Source: WHTX01 sp038255145 (GTDB taxonomy: Bacteria > Actinomycetota > Acidimicrobiia > Acidimicrobiales > CAIXPF01). Taken from it: a stretch of 64,000 bases of DNA. Of the stretch, positions 52,666 to 61,720 are shown one piece after another; the stretch's first letter is position 1, and the number at the start of each line of letters is the position of its first letter. The notes under the pieces are model-generated. The model was not told where the DNA came from and searched no databases. It saw only the letters and a program-made list of their open reading frames with translations. Location: assembly GCA_038255145.1 (NCBI GenBank), contig JBBSLP010000001.1:1-64000 (forward strand). Reading direction: 5' to 3'. The position numbers were made by a program, and so were the translations under genes.

Positions 52666-53367
52666 GGGGTCGGCGGCCATGCGGGCCAGGGCCAGCAGCA
52701 CCCGCTGCTCGACCACGGCCAGGGATTGCGCCACGTGGGCGTCGAAGCGCTGCTCGGCCATGACGAGGTCACCGTCGAGGACGGCGTCGAGGATGCCGAG
52801 GTGCTCGACGATGGTCTGCTCGATGCGCTCGACGGTGAGGAAGTCCTGCATGCGCACGACGCGGATGCGCTCGTTGAGCTGGCGCAGCAGGTCGACGAGC
52901 ACGGGGTTGCCGGCCGACTCGGCCAGGGAGAGGTGGAAGGACTCGTCGACGAGCACGAAGCCGGGGTTGGGCTCCTGCTCCTCGTCGGCCAGGGCCCGCC
53001 ACTCGTCGCGCAGGGCGGCCAGCAGCACGGCGTCGTGCACCGAACGGGTACGGCCGGGGCGGTGCAGGGCCTGCAGCTCGAGGGCGATGCGCACCTCGTA
53101 CAGGTGGCGCATGCTGTCGACGTCGGGGGCCAGGGCCAGGTAGCCCCCGTCCTGGGCCCGCCGCACCAGGCCCTCGGCGTGGAGGCGCAACAGGGCCTCG
53201 CGCACCGGGGTGCGGGACACCCCGAGCTCGGCGGCCAGCCGCTCCTCACCGAGGCGGACGTTGAGGCCGAAGTCGCCGACGAGCAGCCGGCGCTTCAGAT
53301 CCGCGTACGCCCGATCGCTGCGCAGCACCCCATCCGTTGTGTGCGACCCCGTATACACGCAGCTCAC
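52654..53367 (-). CDS. GntR-family regulator (FadR/FCD type)
   Basis: 237 residues from GTG 53367, or 224 from GTG 53328, which better fits the family. Winged helix (AYADLKRRLLVGDF... LAAELGVSRTPVREALLRL) then an all-helical FCD effector domain (YEVRIALELQAL, FHLSLAESAGN, EHLGILDAVLDGD, RFDAHVAQS) with the usual metal-binding His/Asp set. It probably controls the adjacent transporter/amidohydrolase operon. An inverted GTGT-N12-ACAC element (53338-53357) would then sit at its own start. Confidence 0.88.
   Translation of the reverse strand: MSCVYTGSHTTDGVLRSDRAYADLKRRLLVGDFGLNVRLGEERLAAELGVSRTPVREALLRLHAEGLVRRAQDGGYLALAPDVDSMRHLYEVRIALELQALHRPGRTRSVHDAVLLAALRDEWRALADEEQEPNPGFVLVDESFHLSLAESAGNPVLVDLLRQLNERIRVVRMQDFLTVERIEQTIVEHLGILDAVLDGDLVMAEQRFDAHVAQSLAVVEQRVLLALARMAADPRKP
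53338..53357 (-). promoter_or_regulatory. Candidate GntR operator
   Basis: On the minus strand GTGT and ACAC arms enclose 12 bases, and GTATAC lies inside. It is just upstream of the preferred GTG start (53328), a usual place for autoregulation by FCD-type GntR proteins. Not proven. Confidence 0.3.
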
Positions 53368-53492
53368 GGTTCCACTGGCGTGTTTCCGGCCCGTGAGTGG
53401 GCCGTTACGGCCTCGGATCCGCTTGATGCACCGAAGCTGTCACCACGGTCACAACGACGGCGGCACGTGGGCCGATCGCCGCCGCGCCGGGG

Positions 53493-53891
53493 TCAGACGG
53501 GAGGACGGCCGTCGAGCCAGGAGACGTGGGCGTCGACCACCTGCCAGCCCCGCTCCGTCCGCCCCCAGGTCTGCGTCTGGCGACCCACCACCCCGGGGTG
53601 GCCATCGGGCAGGAACTCCACGGTGACCACGGCGACATCACATCCGAAGGTGGTCACCACCCGGTGGCGCAGCCGGCGGGGCAGGGTCTGGAAGGCCAGG
53701 GCGGCGCGGTGGGCCCGGATGGCCTCGATCCCCTGTTGGCGACCCTCGGGTCCGAAGCGCACCACCAGGGGGCTGTCCCAGAACAGGGCATCCAGGGTCT
53801 CGAGGTCGTTGGCCACCAGTGCGGCCTCGTAGCGGTCGAAGACCTCGACCACCTCGGCCACCACGTCGGGCAGGTCCACCTCACCGAGCAT
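53493..53891 (-). CDS. AtzH/HpxZ-like protein (NTF2-like fold)
   Basis: 132 residues. VVAEVVEVFDRYEAALVANDLETLDALFW, GRQQGIEAIRAHRAA, RRVVTTFG-type strand (RHRVVTTFGCDVAVVTVEF) and GRQTQTWGRTERGWQVVDAHVSWL are characteristic of the AtzH/oxalurate-catabolism HpxZ family. Such proteins occur with amidases in cyanuric acid/biuret and oxalurate breakdown. ATG at 53891 gives the family length. It lies upstream of the GntR gene, same strand, supporting a ureide pathway. Confidence 0.85.
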   Translation of the reverse strand: MLGEVDLPDVVAEVVEVFDRYEAALVANDLETLDALFWDSPLVVRFGPEGRQQGIEAIRAHRAALAFQTLPRRLRHRVVTTFGCDVAVVTVEFLPDGHPGVVGRQTQTWGRTERGWQVVDAHVSWLDGRPPV

Positions 53892-53958
53892 GGCGGCAGC
53901 GTAGTTAGGCGCTCCCACCCCGCCCCGATAGCGCGGTGTCCGTATCATTGAGTGGTCG

Positions 53959-53989
53959 TTGACACACTTAGAGAGAGATTCGGTAGTCT
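53959..53989 (+). promoter_or_regulatory. Promoter of the sedolisin gene
   Basis: Perfect -35 TTGACA (53959-53964) and TAGTCT (53984-53989) as -10, with a rather long 19-base spacer. Transcription would start near 53996, leaving a 40-base leader with a strong CCGGAGG ribosome site before ATG 54036. Confidence 0.5.
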
Positions 53990-54035
53990 TTTGACCAGCA
54001 CGTCGACAGGACGTGTCCGCATCTCCGGAGGCTCC

Positions 54036-57000
54036 ATGCTCAGGCGGCAACTCATCGGAGCGGCGTTCACCGTTGCGCTCGTCGTGTCCGGCCTCGTGTC
54101 GACGGCCACACCCGGCGGGGCCACGGACCTGACGCCCGTGGTACCGGCCCGCCTGTTCGACTCCCGCCCCGGCGCCGGCACCGTGGACGGCCAGGGCCTG
54201 CCCGCCAGTCCCGTCGGCCCCGGCCAGGCCGTCACCATCGCGGCCCGGGGACGGGCCGACATCCCCGCCGACGCCGGTGCCGTCATCCTGACCTTGACCA
54301 CCACCAACGTCAGCACCTGGACCTACCTCACCGTGTGGGACGGCGCCACGGCCAGGCCCTACGCCTCCCAGGCCGTGCCCACCGCCGGCACCACCCAGGC
54401 CACCACCGCCATCACCCAGCTGGCCAGCGACGGCACCTTCGCCGTCTACAACGCCGCGGGCACCACCGACCTCGTCATCGACGTCGTCTCCTGGCTCCCC
54501 ACCACCAGCCCCGACATCGTCTCCATCGCTCCCGCCCGCCTCCTCGACACCCGCCCCGGCGCCATCACCGTCGACGGCCAGGGATCACCCGCCACCCCGG
54601 TGGCCGAGGCCCAGACCATGACCATCCCCGCGGCGGGCCGGGGTGGGGTCCCGGCGGGGGCCACGGCCATGTTGGCCACGGTGACCGTGCTCGACGCCTC
54701 GGCCAGCGGCTTCGTCACCCTGTGGGACGGCATCCTGCCCCGGCCCGGCGCCTCGACCGCCAACCCCACCCCGGGCACCGTGGCCACGACCATGGCCGTC
54801 ATCGGCCTGAACCCCAGTGGCAACTTCGCCGTGTACAACGGGCTGGGCACGGTCGACGTCATCGTCGACGTCTTCGGCTACCTCCCCCTCACCCCCGGCC
54901 TCGTCCCCGTGGCCCCGGCCCGCCTCCTCGACACGAGGCCCGGCGCCTGGACCATCGACGGCCAGGGCCTGCCCGGTGCCCCGGTCGGACCCACCGGCGC
55001 CGTGGCCGTGCAGGCCACCGGCCGCGGCGGCGTGCCCCCCGTCGCCGGCACGGTCATGGTCACCCTCACCTCGACCGCAGCCACCGAACCCACCTACCTG
55101 ACGGCGTGGAACGGCGTCGGCGCCCACCCCTACGCCTCGGTCGCCAACCCCACCCCGGGCCAGACCTCGGCCACCACCATCGTCGTCGAGCTCGACGAGC
55201 AGGGGGCGTTCAGCGTCTTCAACCAGGCGGGCAGCACCGATGTCATCGTGGACGTCGTCGCCTGGTCCATGCCCCCCGGCCCCCAGTACGACGACCTCGA
55301 CAGCAGCGGTCTACCCGTCGTCGGTCCGGCCAGTGCAGGCGACGGTCCCTTCACCGTGGTGCTGGGCCTCACCTCGGACCAGGCCGGCCTCACCGCCTTC
55401 GCCCAGGCCGTCAGCGATCCGACCTCCCCCATCTACGGCCAGTACCTCACCCTCGACCAGGCCATCGCCACCTACGGTGCGTCGGGCTCCACCGGCGCGG
55501 CCGTGGCCAGCTACTTCGGCGGCCTCAGCGTCACCCCCACCTTCGACCCCACCGGCACCACGGCCACGGTCGAGCTCACCCTGGCCCAGCTGAGCACCGT
55601 GTTCGGCACCACGTTCAGCAACTACCAGGTCAGCCAGGTCGGCTGTCAGTTCGCCCAGATGTTCCCCGACCAGGCTCCGACGCTGCCCGCGGGGTTGAGC
55701 GGCGCCGTCGACCGGGTCCACGGCCTGGCTCCCCTCACCGACAACATCGGCCCGTGCGCGGCGCTGGACATCACCTCGGCCGGCCTCGCCACCAGCACCG
55801 CGGCCGCCGTGAACGGTGACCCGACGCTGTCGGCCCAGACCATCGCCACCCAGACCGCCTTCGGTGGCACCACCACCCGGACCGGCGACGTCGAAGCCGG
55901 CCCGGCGACGGGGTTGTCCAGCCCGACGGCGCCGTGCCCCGATGCTGTGGCCGTCGAGGCCGACGGCACCCCCATGGGTCTGATGCCCAACCAGATGCTC
56001 GACGCCTACGGCCTCGACACCCTGCACAAGGGGGGCATCACCGGTGCCGGCATCCGCCTGGCCGTGGTCAACACCGCTCCGGCCATCGACTCGGACCTGG
56101 CCACCTTCCGCGCCTGCTTCGGGCTCCAGGGCTCCACCGAGCCCAACGTCATCCCGGTCCCGACGGGCGGTCCCCTGCCCGCCCCCGACGACGAGCCCAC
56201 CCTCGACCTCAGCATCCTGGCCTTCGCCGCTCCCGACCTCGCGCACCTCGACCAGTACGTGGTGACACCGGATCCCGACGACAACGGCGTGACCATGCTG
56301 CGCCTGGTCCAGGCGCCACTGGACACGTCCCAGACCGCCCACGTGGGGCAGGCCCCCCACGTGGTGTCCATCAGCTACGGGGCCTGTGAGTCACTGACGC
56401 TGGGCGGCCTGGGCGGGGCCTGGCCGCTGGTCGACATGATCGACCAGACGTTGGCCATCGGTGCCGCCGCCGGCATCACCTACGTCGCCTCGGCCGGCGA
56501 CAGCGGCTCGTTGGCCTGCTCCCGCCTGGTGGATGCCTTCCCCTACCCCGCCGACGTGCTGACCCCGACGCCGGCCATGCCGTCGACCCAGACGTGGATC
56601 ACCTCGGTGGGCGGTACCAACATCACCCTCGATGCCGACAACGAGATCGCCTCGTCCGGTGTGTGGAACGACATGGCCTGGCCCACGCCCATGAACACCG
56701 CGGCCGGCGGCGGCGGGCAGAGCGCCATGGTCCCCCGGCCCTGGTACCAGCAGGGTGGTGCCTTCCCCGTGGGCGGAGGACGTCTCACCCCCGACATCAG
56801 CGCCTTCTCCGACCCCCTCCCCGGTTACGTCATCTACTGCACGGTGCCGGGGACCAGGGCATGCAACGGCGCCGGCTGGCAGAACGTCGCCGGCACCAGT
56901 GCCGCCGCCTCCCTGGTGGCCAGTGGGCTGGCCCTCGTCGACCAGTCGCGCCTGAACGAGTCCCTGCCCGCCCTGGGCTTCGCGAACCCGCTGCTCTACT

Positions 57001-57212
57001 CAGTGGCCCAGGGCCCGTCGGGTCCCATCGTGGACGTGACCCTGGGGACCAACGACCTCGAGGTCAACCGGGGCCTTTACACGGCGGGAGCAGGCTACGA
57101 CCTGGCCAGCGGGTGGGGCTGGCCCAGCTTCGAGATCCTGACCAGCACCGTGGCCGACCCGTGCGCCCGCTACTACGCCACCGTGGCCGAACCCGTCACC
57201 GCCGCCTGCTAG
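54036..57212 (+). CDS. Secreted sedolisin (S53) protease with three N-terminal repeats
   Basis: 1058 residues. Signal peptide (~1-29), then three ~130-residue repeats beginning at about 33, 163 and 291, each with PARL(F/L)D(S/T)RPG, VDGQG/IDGQG, G-rich strands and a closing DVIVDVV/W pattern. A pro-kumamolisin domain follows (about 430-600), then the S53 catalytic domain. Glu720 and Asp724 (DEPTLDLS), oxyanion Asp822 (SAGDSGS) and nucleophile Ser955 (GTSAAAS) are present, with a C-terminal calcium-site region (YDLASGWGWP). It is an acid serine-carboxyl protease. The repeats probably bind a surface polymer. RBS CCGGAGG precedes ATG. Confidence 0.9.
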   Translation: MLRRQLIGAAFTVALVVSGLVSTATPGGATDLTPVVPARLFDSRPGAGTVDGQGLPASPVGPGQAVTIAARGRADIPADAGAVILTLTTTNVSTWTYLTVWDGATARPYASQAVPTAGTTQATTAITQLASDGTFAVYNAAGTTDLVIDVVSWLPTTSPDIVSIAPARLLDTRPGAITVDGQGSPATPVAEAQTMTIPAAGRGGVPAGATAMLATVTVLDASASGFVTLWDGILPRPGASTANPTPGTVATTMAVIGLNPSGNFAVYNGLGTVDVIVDVFGYLPLTPGLVPVAPARLLDTRPGAWTIDGQGLPGAPVGPTGAVAVQATGRGGVPPVAGTVMVTLTSTAATEPTYLTAWNGVGAHPYASVANPTPGQTSATTIVVELDEQGAFSVFNQAGSTDVIVDVVAWSMPPGPQYDDLDSSGLPVVGPASAGDGPFTVVLGLTSDQAGLTAFAQAVSDPTSPIYGQYLTLDQAIATYGASGSTGAAVASYFGGLSVTPTFDPTGTTATVELTLAQLSTVFGTTFSNYQVSQVGCQFAQMFPDQAPTLPAGLSGAVDRVHGLAPLTDNIGPCAALDITSAGLATSTAAAVNGDPTLSAQTIATQTAFGGTTTRTGDVEAGPATGLSSPTAPCPDAVAVEADGTPMGLMPNQMLDAYGLDTLHKGGITGAGIRLAVVNTAPAIDSDLATFRACFGLQGSTEPNVIPVPTGGPLPAPDDEPTLDLSILAFAAPDLAHLDQYVVTPDPDDNGVTMLRLVQAPLDTSQTAHVGQAPHVVSISYGACESLTLGGLGGAWPLVDMIDQTLAIGAAAGITYVASAGDSGSLACSRLVDAFPYPADVLTPTPAMPSTQTWITSVGGTNITLDADNEIASSGVWNDMAWPTPMNTAAGGGGQSAMVPRPWYQQGGAFPVGGGRLTPDISAFSDPLPGYVIYCTVPGTRACNGAGWQNVAGTSAAASLVASGLALVDQSRLNESLPALGFANPLLYSVAQGPSGPIVDVTLGTNDLEVNRGLYTAGAGYDLASGWGWPSFEILTSTVADPCARYYATVAEPVTAAC

Positions 57213-57725
57213 TGGTGCCGCCGAGGGATGTCCCGGTGGGCAGGAAGGAGTCTTGGCGGTCGTCGTGGCTTGATCGCGGATCCGTCGGGGTCGCGGCCGT
57301 CGATGGAGACGAAGTCGGCTCGGAACCGCAGGTCGAGTCCGGCGAGTTGGGCCAGCCCTCGACCTCGGCCTGGTGCGCGACAGCACCCTCAACGCCACCA
57401 ACGACGTCGAGATGTTCATGGAGTCCTTCGAGGCGGTCGCCCTGGTCGGTTCCGAAGCCCTGGCCCTCACCGTCGGACTCGACCCCTCAGGCGCCACGTC
57501 GGGCACCATCGACATCTCCACCCTCACCCCATCTCCACCGTCACCCCATCTCCACCGTCACCCCGTAGCCCGCGCCGGCGCTGTGAGCCCAGCGCGGGTC
57601 TGTGCCGTTGGTGTCGCCCTGGCGTTCATGCATCACGAAGTGGCCCGTCAAGCCGGCGGGTCCGGTGACCGATAGAGGGGGCGGGTTGATCGTTCTGGCC
57701 CCACCACCGCTTGGACGGAGTGAAG
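57213..57725 (+). other. Gap with an orphan coding fragment
   Basis: No intact gene. One frame (about 57349-57510) reads ALDLGLVRDSTLNATNDVE then MFMESFEAVALVGSEALALTV, with no start upstream, and runs into a 17-bp repeat. It looks like the C-terminal end of a lost gene. A phage-capsid-like origin is conceivable but not supported enough to assert. Confidence 0.4.
57514..57564 (+). repeat. Three tandem copies of a 17-bp unit
   Basis: Units atctccaccctcacccc, then two exact copies of atctccaccgtcacccc, fused to the end of the orphan coding fragment. Confidence 0.85.
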
Positions 57726-59111
57726 ATGATGAAGTCGATCGACACCGCACAGCCGAGTGAGCTGCACGTGGCGCGTGGGTCGTTCCGGCGTACGTTGCAG
57801 GCTCTAGCGCTTGTGGTGTTCATGGTCGCCCCGGTCGCCGCCTTCGCATCTTTCTGGCTGGCCGATCACCTTGTGACGTCGGTGTCCGCCCAGTGGGCCG
57901 TCGGCACAGGCCTGGTCGCGGTGCTGAACCTACCGATCATCGTGGTCGTCCTCGGCGTCATCGCCAAACGGGTCGCGACGGCCGACGCCTGGGCCGACGC
58001 CCAGCAGACGCGGCTCGACGAGGAGCGGAGCCATCGCGACCTGGAGTCGCAGGTCACGGATGCGTTGGAGATGGCTGAGACCGAAACGGAGGCGCTGCGG
58101 GTGATCGAGCGCGGCTTCTCGGTGGTCCTGCCCGACTCCATGACCGAGTTGTTGTTGGCGGACAACAGCCATGCGCGCCTGTCTCGCAAGGCGGTGTCGG
58201 CCCCCGCCGGCAGCGTCGCCGGATGTGGGGTGGGTTCGCCCCAGGAGTGCCCGGCAGCGCGACGGGCACGGGTGCACCGCTTCGCGGACAGCGACGCGGT
58301 CAATGCATGCCCGAAGCTGGCTGGTCGGGTCACTGGCCGCTGCGCCGCCATCTGCATCCCTGTCTCGGTGATGGGCCGCACGGTCGGAGTCATCCACACG
58401 GTGCACGAGGTCGACACCCAGGTCGACGGCGGCGTCGTGCAGGACCTGGAAGCGATCGCGCAGCAGGCGGGGGCTCGCCTGGGGATGTTGCGCATCGTCG
58501 CGGAGACCCAGCTTCAGGCGGCCACGGATGCCTTGACGGGGTTGATGAACCGGCGCTCCTTCGAGAACGCCTTCCTCCAGATGCGCGAGCGCTCGCCCGG
58601 TGGGAGCGGGGTGGTCGTCATGGCCGACCTCGACCACTTCAAGGCCATCAACGACACCTTCGGACACGAGACAGGGGACCGAGCACTACGCCTTTTCGCC
58701 GAGACGTTGCGCAAGACGGTGGGCCCCAACGATCTGGTCTCTCGGCGTGGCGGCGAGGAGTTCGCCGTCTTCTTCCCGAGCTGCGACCAAGATCGGGCGA
58801 CGGAGACGCTCGGTCGGGTGCGAGAGAACCTGCAACGGGCGATCAAGGAGGCAGGCCTGCCCGCCTTCACGTCGAGCTTCGGCTCCACGCCGGCGCTCCT
58901 CGTCGAAGACCTCGACCTGCTCCTGGCTCGGGCCGACTCGGCGTTGTTCGAGGCCAAGCGCAGCGGCCGAGATCGCCTCGTCGTCGTTGTCGCCGAAGCG
59001 GCTACCGACGATTCCGCAGCACCCGCCAACCGTGTGCTCGACGGCCCGAATGGCGCGGCCGACGGCGTGGTGGTCGTCCTGCGCCAGGCCGTCGAAACAG
59101 CCACTCGTTGA
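57726..59111 (+). CDS. Membrane-bound GAF-GGDEF diguanylate cyclase
   Basis: 461 residues. Two N-terminal membrane helices (about 26-50 and 58-80), a short coiled segment, a GAF domain (about 110-260, with a cysteine-rich stretch GCGVGSPQECPAARR) and a GGDEF domain (about 265-430). Catalytic motif RRGGEEF and metal Asp (MADLDHFKAIND) are intact, so it probably makes c-di-GMP. The RxxD inhibitory site is absent (GPND at that position). GGAG precedes ATG 57726. Confidence 0.9.
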   Translation: MMKSIDTAQPSELHVARGSFRRTLQALALVVFMVAPVAAFASFWLADHLVTSVSAQWAVGTGLVAVLNLPIIVVVLGVIAKRVATADAWADAQQTRLDEERSHRDLESQVTDALEMAETETEALRVIERGFSVVLPDSMTELLLADNSHARLSRKAVSAPAGSVAGCGVGSPQECPAARRARVHRFADSDAVNACPKLAGRVTGRCAAICIPVSVMGRTVGVIHTVHEVDTQVDGGVVQDLEAIAQQAGARLGMLRIVAETQLQAATDALTGLMNRRSFENAFLQMRERSPGGSGVVVMADLDHFKAINDTFGHETGDRALRLFAETLRKTVGPNDLVSRRGGEEFAVFFPSCDQDRATETLGRVRENLQRAIKEAGLPAFTSSFGSTPALLVEDLDLLLARADSALFEAKRSGRDRLVVVVAEAATDDSAAPANRVLDGPNGAADGVVVVLRQAVETATR

Positions 59112-59286
59112 CAGCCGCAACCCCGAGACGGGGCCTACGGAGACCTACAACCAGACGGCCGCTCCCTTCGATCGGCTTTCACGAGCAGCGATCTCGCCGC
59201 CATGGTTGAACGCGTCGACGCCCACCGACCCCGAGACGCTGTCCCTCTCGCCGCCTGACGGACCACGGGCACGCCAAACTGGGACC

Positions 59287-59540
59287 GTGAAGGCGCCTGC
59301 CGCATCGGCCAAGACCAGCCTCAAGCTGAGCCGCCAGCGCTACGGCGGATCCGCCCACACCTGAGGCTTCGCCCTCTACCGGGCCAACCACGACGACTAC
59401 CAGGACAACTTCCTCCCCAACGGCATGGACCGCCGGCGCCCCCGAAGAAGCCTCGACTGCGCCTTCGGCTTCTACCTCAACGACCCCACCGCCTGGCTCC
59501 CCGATGCACCGACGAACCAACGCGCGGCACCACGAGCAGC
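59287..59540 (+). pseudogene. Degraded gene fragment with in-frame stop
   Basis: GTG 59287 opens a frame KTSLKLSRQRYGGSAHT interrupted by TGA at 59362 where Trp is expected. It continues GFALYRANHDDYQDNFLPNGM, then has two compensating indels, then LDCAFGFYLNDPTAWL. The conserved look suggests a real protein that has decayed. Family not identified. The rest of the gap 59112-59574 shows nothing else. Confidence 0.55.
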
Positions 59541-59574
59541 CGGCTGGTGACGGGAGGCGGGTACGGTCCTGTCG

Positions 59575-60798
59575 ATGACTCCGTCGGGGAGGACCAGCAC
59601 GGCGCCGGCCATCGACCTGCTGGCGCCGGCGTCCTTCGCCGCCGGCCAACCGCACGACCAGTACGCCTGGCTGCGGGCCAACGACCCCGTGCACCGCCAC
59701 GGCGAGCCCACCGGCCCCGGCTTCTGGGCGGTGACCCGCTTCGACGACGTCAAGGCCGTGGGGCGGGACGCAACGACCTTCTCGTCCGAGCCCACCATCA
59801 TGATCCCCGACGGCACCTCCCTCGAGGTCGGGGACCACAAGATGATGCTGATGATGGACCCGCCCGGGCACACGGCCTACCGCCGGGCCCTGGTGGCCGA
59901 CTTCCTGCCCCGGGCGGCACGGGCCATGCGCCCCCGCATCGAGGCCATCGCCGGTGACATCGTGGACCGCGTCGTGGACCGCGACCACTTCGACCTGGTC
60001 GAGGACGTGGCCGGGCTCATGCCGTCGTGGGTCATCGCCGACATGTTGGGCATTGCCCGCGCCGACGGGGTCGACCTCTACCGGCTGACCGAGACCGTGC
60101 ACGCGGCGCCGTCGACCCTGGCACCCGGAGCCGCAGCCCAGGCTGTGCGGGACATGTTCGCCTACGCCTCGGGGGTGTGGCGGGACAAGGCCGCCCACCC
60201 CGGTGACGACCTGGCCACCGTGCTCGTGCAGGCCGAGGTGGACGGCCGCCGCCTCGACGAGATCGACTTCGACCTGTTCTTCATGCTCCTGGTCGACGCG
60301 GGCGGGGACACCACCCGCAACCTGGTGGCCGGGGGCATGGACGCCCTGTTCGAGCACCCCGACCAGCTGGCCCACCTGCAGGGCGCCGCGGCCGCCGGTG
60401 CGACCGACGTCGTGGCCACCGCGGTGGAGGAGCTGCTGCGCTGGGTCAGCCCCGTCGTCTACATGCGCCGCCGGGCCACCCGGGACACCGAGCTCGCCGG
60501 TCGGGCCATCGCCGCGGGCGACAAGGTGGTCATGTACTACGCCTCGGCCAACCGCGACGGGGACCACTTCCCCGACGCCGACCGACTCGACCTGGCCCGG
60601 ACGTCCAACGACCACGTGGCCTTCGGCGGTGGCGGCCCCCACTTCTGCCTGGGGGCCCACATCGCCCGCGTCGAGATCGGCGCCCTGCTGGGCGAGCTGC
60701 TGGTGCGGCTACCCGACCTGCGACGGGCCGGGGACACCGAGTGGATGGCGTCGACGTTCATCTCCGGCCCCCAGCACCTGCCCGTCACCGCCCACTGA
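59575..60798 (+). CDS. Cytochrome P450
   Basis: 407 residues, soluble bacterial class. I-helix VDAGGDTTR (about 240-248), K-helix ExxR Glu286/Arg289 (EELLRWV), and haem-binding FGGGGPHFCLGAHIAR with Cys358. The pattern MDPPGHTAYRRALVADFLPR fits CYP125/142/CYP107-like sterol or lipid hydroxylases. No ferredoxin or reductase gene is adjacent. The substrate is unknown. Confidence 0.92.
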   Translation: MTPSGRTSTAPAIDLLAPASFAAGQPHDQYAWLRANDPVHRHGEPTGPGFWAVTRFDDVKAVGRDATTFSSEPTIMIPDGTSLEVGDHKMMLMMDPPGHTAYRRALVADFLPRAARAMRPRIEAIAGDIVDRVVDRDHFDLVEDVAGLMPSWVIADMLGIARADGVDLYRLTETVHAAPSTLAPGAAAQAVRDMFAYASGVWRDKAAHPGDDLATVLVQAEVDGRRLDEIDFDLFFMLLVDAGGDTTRNLVAGGMDALFEHPDQLAHLQGAAAAGATDVVATAVEELLRWVSPVVYMRRRATRDTELAGRAIAAGDKVVMYYASANRDGDHFPDADRLDLARTSNDHVAFGGGGPHFCLGAHIARVEIGALLGELLVRLPDLRRAGDTEWMASTFISGPQHLPVTAH

Positions 60799-60840
60799 GC
60801 GGGGCGCCCCCCGGGGCCGGGGCCGCAGCGTCAGGCCCGG

Positions 60841-60864
60841 GTATCGGCCGTGGTATCGGCCGCG
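60841..60864. repeat. 12-bp tandem duplication near the methyltransferase stop
   Basis: gtatcggccgtg is followed by gtatcggccgcg, in-frame (Ala-Asp-Thr-Thr repeat) eight bases inside the end of the methyltransferase pseudogene. Confidence 0.7.
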
Positions 60865-61599
60865 CTCTCCTCCGTGGTCTCCTCGGGGCCCTGGCGCAGG
60901 TCGACGACGCGGTCGTCGACGGTGATGCGGTCACCGGGACCCCGCGTGGCCGTGCCCAGCAGCAGGAAGCCGTTGACGAAGGCCAGGGGGGGTGCGCTCG
61001 ATGGCCCGGTCGATGCGGTAGCCGGTGCGGCTCATCCAGCCCATGAAGGCGTCACCCCGGCGGCGGCCCGCCACCTTGCCCACGGCCACCGACAGGCTGC
61101 GGGCGGGGATGCTGCGGGTGGCGGCCAGGTCCACGTCGTCGAACACCGTGGTCAGTTCGGCCCGGAACTCACGGGGGGTCTGGCGCACGTAGTGGTAGTC
61201 GCTGCCGTACATGTGCTCCCCGCCCCGGGCACCTTCGTTGCCCTGCAGCTTCCACAGCCGGAACGTCAGGCTGTAGTTGAGGGTGGACACGACCAGGCGG
61301 GCGCCGGGAGCCAGCACCCGGGCGGCTTCACCGAGCATGCGGTGGCGGTCACCGGGGCGCAGGTGCTCGTAGCACTGGGCCGACGTGGCCCCGGCCATGG
61401 CCCCGTCCCGGATGGGCAGGCCCGGCCGTCGGCGTGCACGTCCAGCACGGGCAGTCCCGCACAGCGCTTCACCAGCAGGCGGAGGGACTCCAGGCTGTAG
61501 TCGAGCCCGATGGTGGCTCGGCCCAGGTCCCGGGCCCGGTGCTCGGTGACCCGCCCCGGACCCGAACCGAGGTCGAGGAACGAGAGCACGCCGTCGATG

Positions 61600-61627
61600 A
61601 CCGGGTAGCGGTGACCGGGTAGCGGTG
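61600..61627. repeat. 14-bp tandem duplication that shifts a reading frame
   Basis: Two exact copies of accgggtagcggtg. On the coding strand the codons for His-Arg-Tyr-Pro-Val are duplicated, and 14 bases shift the frame by two. Removing one copy restores the join of the zinc-ribbon and Rossmann parts. Confidence 0.9.
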
Positions 61628-61720
61628 ACCGCAGGTCACGCACACCGCTGCGGTCTGATCGTCTCGGAGGTCACCGTGGTCGAGCGGGCACCACAGGGCG
61701 CTCAAGAGGTCCTCACGCAT

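Larger units (their letters stand above)
60831..61720 (-). pseudogene. SAM methyltransferase gene broken by three frameshifts
   Basis: Reading through gives one ~295-residue protein: a zinc-ribbon-like start (MREDLLSALWCPLD...CVTCGHRYPV), a Rossmann motif (DLGSGPGRVTEHRA), LARVLAPGARLVVST-type strands and a C-terminal membrane-like LLLGTATRG. The frame breaks at a 14-bp tandem duplication (61600-61627), near 61420, and at a 7-G run (60986-60992). It resembles class I methyltransferases with an RlmA/Trm112-like N-terminus. Three breaks suggest real decay, or sequencing errors. Confidence 0.75.

Noticed and set aside
51115..53832. Plus-strand frame of about 905 codons opposite the ATPase and GntR genes
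   Set aside because: Antisense shadow; both minus-strand genes have complete motifs.
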